64,000 nucleotides of DNA from Lachnospiraceae bacterium. GTDB taxonomy: Bacteria > Bacillota > Clostridia > Lachnospirales > Lachnospiraceae. Positions 50,635 through 59,174 of the stretch are shown here, piece after piece; within the stretch, counting starts at the first letter, position 1; every line of letters starts with the position of its first letter. Both the position numbers and the translations under genes were made by a program. The stretch lies in NCBI GenBank assembly GCA_022796795.1, contig JAAWJI010000002.1:62001-126000 (forward strand). The letters run 5' to 3'. A model generated the notes under the pieces. That model was not told the origin of the DNA. It saw only the letters and a list, made by a program, of their open reading frames with translations, and did no database searches.

Positions 50635-51930
50635 TTATTTTCCGTTTGCCTGCCTCGAAAACTCCTCCACAGCCGTGTCTACATCCTCTCCGGCTCCGAT
50701 CTTCTGAAGCATTTTCCACCATCCCTCACGGGCATCCGCCCATCCAGGCGTTACCTGATAGTAATCACCCATGTATTGTGAAAAAAAACTATATTCTTCC
50801 ATCAAAAGATCGTTTTCATATACCTCTTGCATATCCCGGACCGGCCAGACCGAAGAGACCAGAACAGCTCTCTTATAGCATCGATCATTTTCTGTCAGAT
50901 AGCGGATAAATGTCTTGGCAGCCTGCACTCGCTTTTCATCCCCATTGTCAAAAATACCGAACCCCCAGATTCCTCCCTGAAGCCTTGGTTCTCCCTGGCT
51001 TACCGGAAATGTCATGGGAAAGATCTCAAAATCCAGCTCTGGATTATTCACAATCTGTATGGTCTCAATGGATACGTTCCAGCAGAACGCCATGGCCAGT
51101 TCCCCTCTGCAAAATTGAGCGATCTCATCCGCAGAGGTCATATCCGGCTGAAACGCTATACCCTCCAGATCCTGCAGAAGTCTTAGCGCCTGCTTATTTT
51201 CCTCACTGTCCACTGTATAAATGCTGTGGGAATCATCAGTAAAATTCCCCCCATACAGGTTGTTCACCAATGCCCGTGTTCCCTGATCTCCACTCTGATT
51301 TTTACAGTAAATAACGCCTGAACGCTCCTGTCCGTAAGCAGTCAGGGCCTGAATTGCCTTTACAAACCCCTCTGTGGTCCAGGTATGGTTTTTTTCATCA
51401 ATATACTGCAGAGCCCCTGCCTCCCGGAAGAGATCATAATTAATCGCCATACAGTGAGCAGTCATGCAAACCGGAAATACATAGTATTCTCCATTGCTGT
51501 GCTGACAGGCATTGCGGATATTTTCATAAATTCCCTGGGCTTTATCCGATTCCCACAGATCGGATAAGTCTTCCATAAGACCTTGCTCTCCCCATTCAGC
51601 CACCAGCCGTTCTGGTCCCTCAAATACCAGATCCGGTCCATTCCCCTTCTGTATGGCTTCCCGAATCTTCTGATCCCCGTCGTTATAATCCAGGCATTCC
51701 ACATTGACATGGATTTCCGGATGCTCTCTTTGAAAACTGGTAATCAGACCGGATACGGAAGTCTGATTTCCCCAGTTTCCTACGGGAAATGTCCAAAGAC
51801 TGATCTCCGTTATCTGGTCGCTTTCCTCCTGTGTTTCAACCAGATCCATCCTGGCATCCTTCCCGCCGCAGGCAGACAGCACTACAGCCGCAAAGGCCGC
51901 CATATATAGAAACCTTATTTTTTTCAACAT
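50635..51930 (-). CDS. Extracellular solute-binding lipoprotein, family 1 (no permease nearby)
   Basis: 431 residues from ATG 51930 (an upstream start at 51954 is possible). Lipobox VLSACG near residue 21. The fold is that of sugar-type family 1 binding proteins: ISLWTFPVGNW, HPEIHVNVECLDYND, GPDLVFEGPERL, LQGGIWGFGIF and the closing GWWKMLQ. No membrane or ATPase gene accompanies it. It lies 33 bp after the stop of a hybrid histidine kinase with an extracytoplasmic sensor domain and 30 bp before a diguanylate cyclase. I therefore infer that it presents a ligand (sugar or similar) to the kinase rather than to a transporter. Confidence 0.88.
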   Translation of the reverse strand: MLKKIRFLYMAAFAAVVLSACGGKDARMDLVETQEESDQITEISLWTFPVGNWGNQTSVSGLITSFQREHPEIHVNVECLDYNDGDQKIREAIQKGNGPDLVFEGPERLVAEWGEQGLMEDLSDLWESDKAQGIYENIRNACQHSNGEYYVFPVCMTAHCMAINYDLFREAGALQYIDEKNHTWTTEGFVKAIQALTAYGQERSGVIYCKNQSGDQGTRALVNNLYGGNFTDDSHSIYTVDSEENKQALRLLQDLEGIAFQPDMTSADEIAQFCRGELAMAFCWNVSIETIQIVNNPELDFEIFPMTFPVSQGEPRLQGGIWGFGIFDNGDEKRVQAAKTFIRYLTENDRCYKRAVLVSSVWPVRDMQEVYENDLLMEEYSFFSQYMGDYYQVTPGWADAREGWWKMLQKIGAGEDVDTAVEEFSRQANGK

Positions 51931-51963
51931 AAATCCCCCTGTAGTTCTGAGCAAATGGATAGC

Positions 51964-54507
51964 TTATGCGCGCAGATATTTGCGCAACAGTCCCATCAGC
52001 TCCTCCAGATCATATGGTTTTGCCGCATGTTCGTTCATCCCGCAGGCCATGCATTTTTCAATATCCTCCGCAAATGCATCTGCGCTGACCGCAATAATGG
52101 GAATCTTCTTGGCATCCTCCCGCAGAAGACTTCGAATCGCCAAAGAAGCCTCATATCCTGTCATAACCGGCATCCTCAGATCCATTAAAATCATATCATA
52201 CCATCCCGGTTGGGACTGCTCCATTTTCTCCAGGCAGATTTTCCCATTTTCCGCCCATTCCAGTTCTATGCCAAGCTCAGAGAGCATGGACTCGCCAATC
52301 TCCCAGTTTAGCTCATTATCCTCTGCAAACAGAATCCGAATCCCTGTAAAATCCAAATCCTCTTCTAATTCTTCCGTCCTGGACTCCTGGATTTTCACAA
52401 AAGGCCTCAGCCCCAAATAAAGGCCGGAGCAAAACAGCGGCTTTGCAAGAAAGCTGTTGATCCCTGCCTGCGCAGCCCTTTCCTCCATTTCATCCCATTC
52501 TCCGTCTGAAAGAAGAAGGATGGAAATCTTTGTGCCAAAACGTCCATACAGCTCCTGGGCTGCAAGGATCCCGTCGCCTCCTTTGATATCCCAGTCAAGC
52601 AGTATAATAGGCTCTTTCCCGCCGCTTACCTGTTCCTCCAGCCAGGCATAAGCGCTGTCCATGTCCTGCACACATTTCGCACGCAATCCGATGGAGTTTA
52701 TCATTCTCTCCGCAGTCCGGCAACATATCTCATCGTCGTCAATCATAAGCACATCCCTGGTAGGGGGAAGCTGCTCCCATTCCTGCTGCACCATTTTTTC
52801 CATGTCAAGGGTTACGTAAAAATCGCTTCCCTTACCTGGCTCGCTCTCCACGCGGATACTGCCTTCCATGGCGTCCACAATGTGTTTGGTAATGGTCATA
52901 CCCATTCCAGCGCCCTCGCTCTTGTCTACCCGGGCATGATCCTCTCTTGCAAAAGCGTCAAAAATCTTATCCTGAAATTCCTGGGTCATTCCGATCCCAT
53001 TATCCTTCACATGAAGGATGGAGCGGACATACGCGTCTCCCTTTGGTGACGGCTCCTCGGAAAGAAACAGCTGAATCGTGCCGCCCTTTGGCGTAAACTT
53101 CACAGCGTTTCCAATAATATTTAATAAAATCTGGCTTAACCGCACCCGATCCGCGCATATATTCTCGTTTTGGATATCCTGTATGTAAATGTTAAAGTTC
53201 TGCTCCTTTTCCTGAATCTGGGGCTGGATTACGATCATGATATTCTGCATGACCTCCCGCAGGGAAACAGGCTCCAAATTTAATGCAAATCCGCCGCTGT
53301 CTATTTTTGCCATATCCAGCATATCATTAATCAACCCCAAAAGATGGCGGCTGGATACGCTGATGCGTTTTAAGCACATGCGAATGCGGGCGGCATCCTC
53401 CAGATTATTCATGGCAACCAGGGTCATACCCATAATGCCGTTCATGGGCGTGCGGATATCATGACTCATATTAGAAAGAAACTCACTTTTTGCCTTGCTG
53501 GCGCGCTCTGCTGTACGCCGCTCCATTTCCGCGGACTGGTACGCCCGGTTCAGCTCCCGCATCTGCCTTCTTGTCTGCCGGAAATACCCGGCAAAAACCA
53601 CCAGAAGCACGCCTAAAATCAGCGTACAGCATGCCAGGGAACAAAAGGTCCATCTGGCCGTCAGCTGCTCTATGGTCTGATCCAGAGTATTATAGGGCAT
53701 ATACAACAGCAGATACCACTCCGAAGAGGGCAGCATCGTACAGTACAGGTTCCACCGCTTGCCCTCGATTACGATCTCGCTTGCGTAATCCCTACCGTCT
53801 TCCATGGCTGTCCGAAGCTGGGTAACATACTGTTCCTGCTCCTCCTTGCTGATTTTTTCAAAATAATTGCCGGTTTCCATATCCATATTCTGCACGATAA
53901 ACGTTCCGTCCCTGCGGATAATGGAGTAATTGATCATACTGCTGTCAACATTGACAGACAAGGTATCGCCAAGATAGCTCACCGGCAATCCTGCCACCAG
54001 GGCAACACTTTTCTCTCCCTCTTCAATCTCATAGGATACCGGAACGCCGATTAGAGCCACCCGCTCCCCATACGCATCTCGTCCCACGCTCACATTTCCT
54101 CTTCCTCCCATAATAGAGCTGTGCAAAGCCCCCGGCGCCTCCGGCTGAACCGTAGAGCCGTATATCATATGGAAGTCCCCGTCCTCTGTATAAAATGCCA
54201 AATATTCAAATCCCCTGGCGCGAGCGCTGTAGGCCAATTCCACCCGTAACGACTTAGGATCTCTGACCTGCGCAGGCGAGACTGCGTCCACCAGAGCCTC
54301 CACCTGTGACAGACGAAGCTCAATAATGGTTTCAAAATGGGCCGCAACCTGCTTGCTCATGCCCGACATATAGATAACGCCTATTTCTTTTATCGCATCT
54401 GCACCCATCCGATTCATCCAGATTGTCTGTATATTAAAAACAATCACGCAGAAAATAGATGCCAGTATAAGACTCACTGTCAAAAAACGTGTCGCTTTAT
54501 GCTGCAT
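51964..54507 (-). CDS. Hybrid sensor histidine kinase with extracytoplasmic sensor and two receivers
   Basis: 847 residues from ATG 54507 (GGGAGG 7 nt upstream). A membrane helix (~9-27) and another (~288-310) flank a Cache-like extracytoplasmic sensor (~35-285). The HisKA box has His349 in SNMSHDIRTPMNGI. The ATP domain has ILLNIIGNAVKFTPKGG, DNGIGM and GAGMGMTI. The first receiver (~586-695) has LLDWDIKGGDG (Asp ~638) and an incomplete acidic pocket. The second (~723-847) has ILMDLRMPVMTG (Asp ~775). Promoter 54553-54581 heads the operon with the binding lipoprotein and cyclase. Confidence 0.93.
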   Translation of the reverse strand: MQHKATRFLTVSLILASIFCVIVFNIQTIWMNRMGADAIKEIGVIYMSGMSKQVAAHFETIIELRLSQVEALVDAVSPAQVRDPKSLRVELAYSARARGFEYLAFYTEDGDFHMIYGSTVQPEAPGALHSSIMGGRGNVSVGRDAYGERVALIGVPVSYEIEEGEKSVALVAGLPVSYLGDTLSVNVDSSMINYSIIRRDGTFIVQNMDMETGNYFEKISKEEQEQYVTQLRTAMEDGRDYASEIVIEGKRWNLYCTMLPSSEWYLLLYMPYNTLDQTIEQLTARWTFCSLACCTLILGVLLVVFAGYFRQTRRQMRELNRAYQSAEMERRTAERASKAKSEFLSNMSHDIRTPMNGIMGMTLVAMNNLEDAARIRMCLKRISVSSRHLLGLINDMLDMAKIDSGGFALNLEPVSLREVMQNIMIVIQPQIQEKEQNFNIYIQDIQNENICADRVRLSQILLNIIGNAVKFTPKGGTIQLFLSEEPSPKGDAYVRSILHVKDNGIGMTQEFQDKIFDAFAREDHARVDKSEGAGMGMTITKHIVDAMEGSIRVESEPGKGSDFYVTLDMEKMVQQEWEQLPPTRDVLMIDDDEICCRTAERMINSIGLRAKCVQDMDSAYAWLEEQVSGGKEPIILLDWDIKGGDGILAAQELYGRFGTKISILLLSDGEWDEMEERAAQAGINSFLAKPLFCSGLYLGLRPFVKIQESRTEELEEDLDFTGIRILFAEDNELNWEIGESMLSELGIELEWAENGKICLEKMEQSQPGWYDMILMDLRMPVMTGYEASLAIRSLLREDAKKIPIIAVSADAFAEDIEKCMACGMNEHAAKPYDLEELMGLLRKYLRA

Positions 54508-54552
54508 AGCTAAACCTCCCTGAATAGAAAGATAAATCATTCAAGTTTATCT

Positions 54553-54581
54553 ATTATAGCATATACTGTATTCCCCCTCAA
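54553..54581 (-). promoter_or_regulatory. Promoter of the kinase/binding-protein/cyclase operon
   Basis: Minus-strand TTGAGG (54581-54576) and perfect TATAAT (54558-54553), spacer 17 bp, ~45 bp before the kinase ATG. Confidence 0.8.
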
Positions 54582-54664
54582 GGAAACTAGGAAACTTATC
54601 CTATTCTTTTTTTATTTTTGATACTGTTCACTTTGTTCCCAGTACTATTCCCAAATCACCCAGT

Positions 54665-55507
54665 TTAAATCGGCCACAGCTGCAAGACGAGCCCTGCCAG
54701 CACGGCCACAGCATAGAGCAGCGCCAGAATCCCTGCACATTCTCTCCTGCTATTATCCATACGGAAAAGCACCACCAGGCCCAAGCCCGCTCCCGAGCAA
54801 AGGCCCGCCACTGCAGCCCCAAAGCTTATCCCCCCTGCCAGATATAGCTCCGCCAGCAGCACAGAGGCTGCGCAGTTGGGAATAAGCCCTATGAGAGCCG
54901 TCAAAAAGGGTTGAAGCCCGCGATTCCGCCCCAACAGAAGAGCCAGACGCTCCATTCCCCACAGCTCCAGAAGCAGATTCAAAAACAGGGTAATCAGAAA
55001 CAGCCACACAAAAATCCGCAGGGTGTGAACCAGGGCCGGACGCAAAATCCCCCTGGAATCGTGACAGCCGCAGCTGTGACACAGATCCCCAATCTCCTTT
55101 TTCGAATCCCGTCTTCCAAACAACAAATCCGCCAGACATCCGCCCAGGATCCCGATGACAAGCTTAGCCAAAAGCAGGCTTCCAATAAGACTCTTTTGTC
55201 CCGGATGCCCCAGAAAAATCAGCACTGCTTCATCCGAGGTGGACAAGAACACGGCCAGCAGGGTTCCCAGGGTAATCACCCCGCCGGAATATAAGTTGGC
55301 CGCAGCCGCAGAAAAACCGCACTGCGGAACCAGGCCCAGCACAGCCCCCAGCACCGGACCCGCCTTTCCCGCCCGGGAAAACCATGTTCCGGTTCTGTGA
55401 CCGGCATAATGCTCCAGCGCCTCCATTAGCAAAAATGCCAGAAACAAAAATGGTACAGTCTTCAGCGCGTCCCAAAGCGCATCCAGACATGCATCTATGA
55501 TCATCAT
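54665..55507 (-). CDS. ArsP_2-type putative metal/metalloid permease
   Basis: 280 residues. Eight to ten helices in two homologous halves: LVPQCGFSAAAANLYSGGVITLGTLLAVFLSTSDEA in the first half (core VPQCGFSAAAANLYSGG) and LIPNCAASVLLAELYLAGGISFGA in the second. The paired PQCGFS/PNCAAS motifs are typical of the ArsP_2/10TM putative heavy-metal exporter family. The cytoplasmic loop carries CHSCGCH (~145), a plausible metal site. It lies on the same strand 260 bp after cbiK but with a gap, so cotranscription is uncertain. Substrate unknown. Confidence 0.8.
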   Translation of the reverse strand: MMIIDACLDALWDALKTVPFLFLAFLLMEALEHYAGHRTGTWFSRAGKAGPVLGAVLGLVPQCGFSAAAANLYSGGVITLGTLLAVFLSTSDEAVLIFLGHPGQKSLIGSLLLAKLVIGILGGCLADLLFGRRDSKKEIGDLCHSCGCHDSRGILRPALVHTLRIFVWLFLITLFLNLLLELWGMERLALLLGRNRGLQPFLTALIGLIPNCAASVLLAELYLAGGISFGAAVAGLCSGAGLGLVVLFRMDNSRRECAGILALLYAVAVLAGLVLQLWPI

Positions 55508-55768
55508 TCTATCATCCTTTTCCAGCTAATCAAGCAGTTTATATCCCCCATATTATGCCCCGCCTGTCTGCTCCATGCGGCTTATAATGATAAAATCTTA
55601 ACATTCTTTTTAGATTTTGGCAAGCCTTTTCCAACATGATGTTTTCAACATGAAAAAGAAAGGCTTTCTGCAGATTCTATTCCGCCTAAAGCCCTTCCTG
55701 ATATTTTGGCAAAGCACTCCCTGCTGCACTGTTTTAGTTCCCTCCATGGAGCGCTCCCAAATCCTTTT
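55508..55768. other. Intergenic region, cbiK / ArsP-like gene
   Basis: About 260 bases. A long imperfect hairpin with AAGCCTTT/AAAGGCTT arms (near 55622-55667) may terminate the cbi operon; CAACATGA occurs twice in its loop. No coding signal. The AT-rich 55560-55620 part may hold a promoter for the ArsP-like gene. Confidence 0.45.
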
Positions 55769-56584
55769 CTAAATCGTCTGCTGTGAACATGCATCCCCCG
55801 CCAGGGCATCCGCCACATGCTGTACATACATGCGCCGAATGCCTGCATATTCTCCCAGCCCTTTCATAAAGCACTCCACCTTAAATCCCGCTTTTTCAAA
55901 CTGGCTCCTCCAGGAGTCCTGGTCCTCCCCGGACATATCGTGGATGGCATGGTCTCCGGCCACCACCATAAAGGGAGCTAAAAGCACTCTCCTGGGAGCA
56001 AAGGACTGAACCATTTTCATCAGGCTCTCCAGGGACGGGTAGGCCTCCACGGTTCCCAGAAATACATGGGGATAGCCCAGATCCTTAAAGGTGTAATCCA
56101 AAGCCGCATACACAGTATTTGCATAGTGGGTGGTGCCATGGCCCATAAATACCAGCGCATCCTTTGTGTCAAGCTCCGGAAACTCCGCCATTACCGCCTG
56201 GATGGCTTCCTGGCTGTCCTCGGTAGTGGTCAAAAGCGGATTTCCGAATACCACCCGCAAAAAACGGTCTCTATATTCCTGTACATCCGCCTTCATCTGG
56301 TCATTCTCCACCCCGTTAATAATATGGGTGGGCTGTACCACCAGCTCCGTAATCCCATCTGCAAGCATGGCCTCCACAGCCTCTGTCACAGTGGGCACCC
56401 GGATCCCGTCCCGCCTAAGAAGCTTGGCAATAATCATCTTGCTGGTCCAGGCCCGGTACAGCTCATACTCCGGATAGGCCGCCTGAATTTCCTCCTCAAT
56501 CTTATCAATGGTCTTTTCCCGGGTCCGGTGAAAGGTGGTGCCAAAGCTCACCACTAAAATTGCTTTTTTTGTCTTATGCTCCAT
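55769..56584 (-). CDS. cbiK: Sirohydrochlorin cobaltochelatase
   Basis: 271 residues, the length of anaerobic CbiK. FGTTFHRTREKTIDKIE at the N-terminus and the metal-site histidines in MGHGTTHYANTVYAALDY and VVAGDHAIHDMSG match the family. It inserts Co2+ into sirohydrochlorin in the anaerobic cobalamin pathway. It follows cbiN (54 bp gap) in an operon behind a cobalamin riboswitch, so cobalt uptake and insertion are made together and shut off by B12. Confidence 0.92.
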   Translation of the reverse strand: MEHKTKKAILVVSFGTTFHRTREKTIDKIEEEIQAAYPEYELYRAWTSKMIIAKLLRRDGIRVPTVTEAVEAMLADGITELVVQPTHIINGVENDQMKADVQEYRDRFLRVVFGNPLLTTTEDSQEAIQAVMAEFPELDTKDALVFMGHGTTHYANTVYAALDYTFKDLGYPHVFLGTVEAYPSLESLMKMVQSFAPRRVLLAPFMVVAGDHAIHDMSGEDQDSWRSQFEKAGFKVECFMKGLGEYAGIRRMYVQHVADALAGDACSQQTI

Positions 56585-56638
56585 GGCTCTTTCCCCGCTT
56601 TTTCCTCTATAGATCTTTAAATCTTCTGTTCTTCCCCT

Positions 56639-56944
56639 CTATGCCTCTTGTCCTTTAACTGCCTGCTCCTTGCGGGTGCGCTCCCGAAAGGTTCCGAAGG
56701 CATAGCCGATAACTCCGGCTCCCAGGGCCGCCTGCAGACAGAACAGCAGGCTCTCCGTCTCTCCTCCCGGCGGCTCCAGCACAGGGTCCGCCCAGGGTTC
56801 ATACTCCGGATCCAGCTGTGCGATCACGCCCTCCGCTTCTCCGTCCGCTCCGCCAAACTCTGAATTCTTCACCGTCATAAGGGGAATCACGGCAATCAGC
56901 GCGCAGGCTGCCAGCAGCACTACCACAAGCTTTCCTTTAGACAT
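56639..56944 (-). CDS. cbiN: Cobalt ECF transporter small subunit CbiN
   Basis: 101 residues with two membrane helices flanking an extracytoplasmic loop that contains the family signature [13 protein letters not shown] and [12 protein letters not shown]. CbiN partners with CbiM in cobalt uptake. The start overlaps the cbiM stop by 8 nt. The usual CbiQ and CbiO genes do not follow; the next gene is cbiK. Confidence 0.93.
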   Translation of the reverse strand: MSKGKLVVVLLAACALIAVIPLMTVKNSEFGGADGEAEGVIAQLDPEYEPWADPVLEPPGGETESLLFCLQAALGAGVIGYAFGTFRERTRKEQAVKGQEA

Positions 56945-57698
56945 TTCCTCTTCCTCCCTTCAAAAAGCCAATTTCCCGAAGCTCCAACTTGGCGTAGGTT
57001 TCCAGTCCGATGACTACCACCACAGAGATCAATCCCTCAATTACTGCCAGAGGAATCTGGGTAGCCGCAAAGATTCCCAGAAACTTTGCCACAGAAACTC
57101 CCAGGCCGCCTGCGGCTGCGGAATAGGCCAACCCCAACTGGAGAGAGGTAATGCAGTAGGTAAACAGATCTCCCAGACTGGCCGCCAGGAACACGCCTGC
57201 ATATTTGGGCATACCCTCTTTTTTCTTAAACAGCTGCCAGATGGCAAAGGTGAGAAGCGGGCCCGCAATAGCCATGGAAAAGGTGTTGGCTCCCAGGGTA
57301 GTAAGCCCGCCATGGGCCAGCAAAACAGCCTGAAACAGCAGTACAATCATCCCCAACACGCTGGTAGCCGTTGGTCCGAACAAAATGGCGGCAAGCCCGG
57401 TCCCCGTCATATGGGAGCTGCTTCCCGTAACGGAAGGAATCTTCAGGGCGGACAACACAAAGGCGAAAGCTCCAGCCATAGCCAAGAGAAGCAGTACCTT
57501 GCGGTGCTCCTGAAGCGTCCTGCGGATGGAAATCACCCCTGCCGCCAAAAATGGCAGGCAAAACACCCCCCAGGCAACACAATACTTCAGGGGAAGATAT
57601 CCCTCCATAATATGCATGGCATTGGCAGCCGGAGCCACACCAAAGGCCAGCGCAAAGGCCGTTATAGCTGCAATCCATTTCTTTTCCCTTCGACTCAT
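56937..57698 (-). CDS. cbiM: Cobalt ECF transporter S-component CbiM
   Basis: 253 residues from ATG 57698 (a GAGGAG lies ~10 nt upstream; upstream in-frame codons to 57749 are part of the leader). After a signal-like first helix the metal-binding N-terminus MHIMEGYLP is exact for CbiM. About seven helices follow, with [20 protein letters not shown] (core SSSHMTGTG) supplying further ligands. It heads the cbiM-cbiN-cbiK operon controlled by the B12 riboswitch. Confidence 0.95.
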   Translation of the reverse strand: MSRREKKWIAAITAFALAFGVAPAANAMHIMEGYLPLKYCVAWGVFCLPFLAAGVISIRRTLQEHRKVLLLLAMAGAFAFVLSALKIPSVTGSSSHMTGTGLAAILFGPTATSVLGMIVLLFQAVLLAHGGLTTLGANTFSMAIAGPLLTFAIWQLFKKKEGMPKYAGVFLAASLGDLFTYCITSLQLGLAYSAAAGGLGVSVAKFLGIFAATQIPLAVIEGLISVVVVIGLETYAKLELREIGFLKGGRGNV

Positions 57699-57783
57699 AA
57701 TTTCTCTACTCCTCTCTTGACTTCTCCCCTGCTTTCGCCTACAAAACAAACCTCTTTTACAGAAGCGCAGGGATCCTCCCGCA

Positions 57784-57819
57784 AAAAAAGCACCTAACTC
57801 TTAACTACAGAGCAGGTGC
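57784..57819 (-). terminator. Riboswitch expression-platform terminator
   Basis: Minus-strand GCACCT (57819-57814) pairs with AGGTGC (57795-57790), extended inward by CTCT/AGAG-type pairs, then seven T. The upstream CAGGTGC (57913-57907) can capture GCACCTG instead, forming an antiterminator. Confidence 0.85.
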
Positions 57820-57906
57820 ACCCAGACGGCATGCAGGCTTCTCATCTCTCCTTCCCCTCCCTGTCGCTTTGGAAAGTCCGGAACTAAGGGCCTTGACCAT
57901 TGGCAA

Positions 57907-58050
57907 GCACCTGGACATCGTTCGTAACCAGAGTGCAAATTAGATTCTGATAGGTCTCCTGACTTAGCCAAAGGCCTTACAGTGGCGTGACCGTATGGGA
58001 TTCTCACCCATTTCCCGTGTCCTTACCAAGATGCGGCGGACATCAGAATC
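57907..58050 (-). promoter_or_regulatory. Cobalamin riboswitch controlling cbiMNK
   Basis: The minus strand has the B12-box CACGCCACTGT-type core (ACGCCACTGTAAGG), a conserved GGGAAATGGGTGAGAATCCC-type hairpin (GGGAA...GAATCCCATAC) and GTCAGGAGACC. P1 is closed by GATTCTGAT (58050-58042) with ATCAGAATC (57951-57943). The antiterminator/terminator switch follows. The operon should be off when adenosylcobalamin is plentiful. Confidence 0.95.
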
Positions 58051-58070
58051 CATTCAACTTTCTGATGTTT

Positions 58071-58099
58071 ATTTTATCATTTTATGGAGGACTTGTCTA
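58071..58099 (-). promoter_or_regulatory. Promoter of the cbi operon
   Basis: Minus-strand TAGACA (58099-58094) and TAAAAT (58076-58071), spacer 17 bp, just ahead of the riboswitch P1. Confidence 0.7.
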
Positions 58100-58181
58100 C
58101 CATTTTTCTATTTTTCTTATCACATCTGTTACTGTTTATTCCATCCCAAGTAACATTGGCAAATTCGTTAAAAAAGAGTTT

Positions 58182-59063
58182 TTACTGACGAATTGTCACA
58201 TCCAGCTGATTATATGGAATCTCGATTCCATTCTCATCAAAGGTAAGCTTAATCTGTTCCATCATATCCCAGCGCACCGGCCAGTAATCCGAAGGGCGCA
58301 CCCAGAAACGGATTTTCAGAACCACAGAACTTTCCGCCAGCTCTGCCACCACTACCATTCGGGATTCCTCCTCCATGACCCGTTCCTCCTGGTCCATCAG
58401 CTTTTCCAACAGAACCTTGGCTGCTCTCAGATCTGATTTGTAGGAGATTCCCACATCCAAATCCATCTGCCGCTTATCCTGGGCAGTCACATTCACCAGA
58501 CTGTTGTTGGCCAGGCTTCCATTGGGAATCACCACCATCCTGTTATCCAAAGTGAGCAGATGCGTATAAAACATCTGGATCTCCGACACCGTTCCCTCCA
58601 GACTGTCCTGGATAATATAATCCCCCACCCGGAAGGGCCGCAGCACCAGAATCAGCACGCCCCCTGCAAAATTGGACAGACTTCCCTGAAGGGCAAGTCC
58701 CAGGGTGAGCCCCGCCGATCCCGCCAGGGCAATCACCGAGGTGGTATCCACGCCGAATTTGGATACGATTGCCAAAATCAAGATCATATACAGCAGCGCT
58801 TTCATGACAGAATCCAGGAACTGTATGACTCCCAGATCTGCCCCTCCCCGCTCCAGAGAGCGGCGGATAAGCTTGCGAATCAGACGGATAATCCTCTGAC
58901 CGATAAAAAATGTGAGAAGAGCCAGCAGCACCTGAATCCCAAAATTCAAAAGCTTAGGCAAAAGCTCATCCAAATACTGATCCAGCCGGCTAAGATGCTC
59001 CACCGCCTGACTGATCTCCGCAGTAGCCTGGTCCATTACCTCTGCAGCATTTTCCATTTCCAT
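58182..59063 (-). CDS. MscS-family mechanosensitive channel
   Basis: 293 residues. A helical N-terminus is followed by three membrane helices (~25-140). The pore-lining helix 3 is Gly/Ala-rich (VIALAGSAGLTLGLALQGSLSNFAGG, core GLALQGSLSNFAGG). The cytoplasmic beta domain has FRVGDYI and NGSLANNSLVNVT, the MscS vestibule pattern. It releases osmolytes on hypo-osmotic shock. GGAAATGG-type sequence lies before the ATG. It is transcribed away from the B12 riboswitch operon's promoter but on the same strand as glgB upstream, separated by the glgB terminator. Confidence 0.92.
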   Translation of the reverse strand: MEMENAAEVMDQATAEISQAVEHLSRLDQYLDELLPKLLNFGIQVLLALLTFFIGQRIIRLIRKLIRRSLERGGADLGVIQFLDSVMKALLYMILILAIVSKFGVDTTSVIALAGSAGLTLGLALQGSLSNFAGGVLILVLRPFRVGDYIIQDSLEGTVSEIQMFYTHLLTLDNRMVVIPNGSLANNSLVNVTAQDKRQMDLDVGISYKSDLRAAKVLLEKLMDQEERVMEEESRMVVVAELAESSVVLKIRFWVRPSDYWPVRWDMMEQIKLTFDENGIEIPYNQLDVTIRQ

Positions 59064-59117
59064 AACTATAAGCTCCTGTTTTCCTATCCTCTATAATTCA
59101 TGCCAGAGTATGAAAGC

Positions 59118-59150
59118 CGGTCACCCCATGCCCTTGGCACAGGGTGACCG
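59118..59150 (-). terminator. Terminator of glgB
   Basis: CGGTCACCC (59118-59126) and GGGTGACCG (59142-59150) form a perfect 9-bp stem, 24 bp after the glgB stop. The U-tract is poor (CTTTC). Confidence 0.65.
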
Positions 59151-59174
59151 CCATCCAACTCCATAACCATACGG

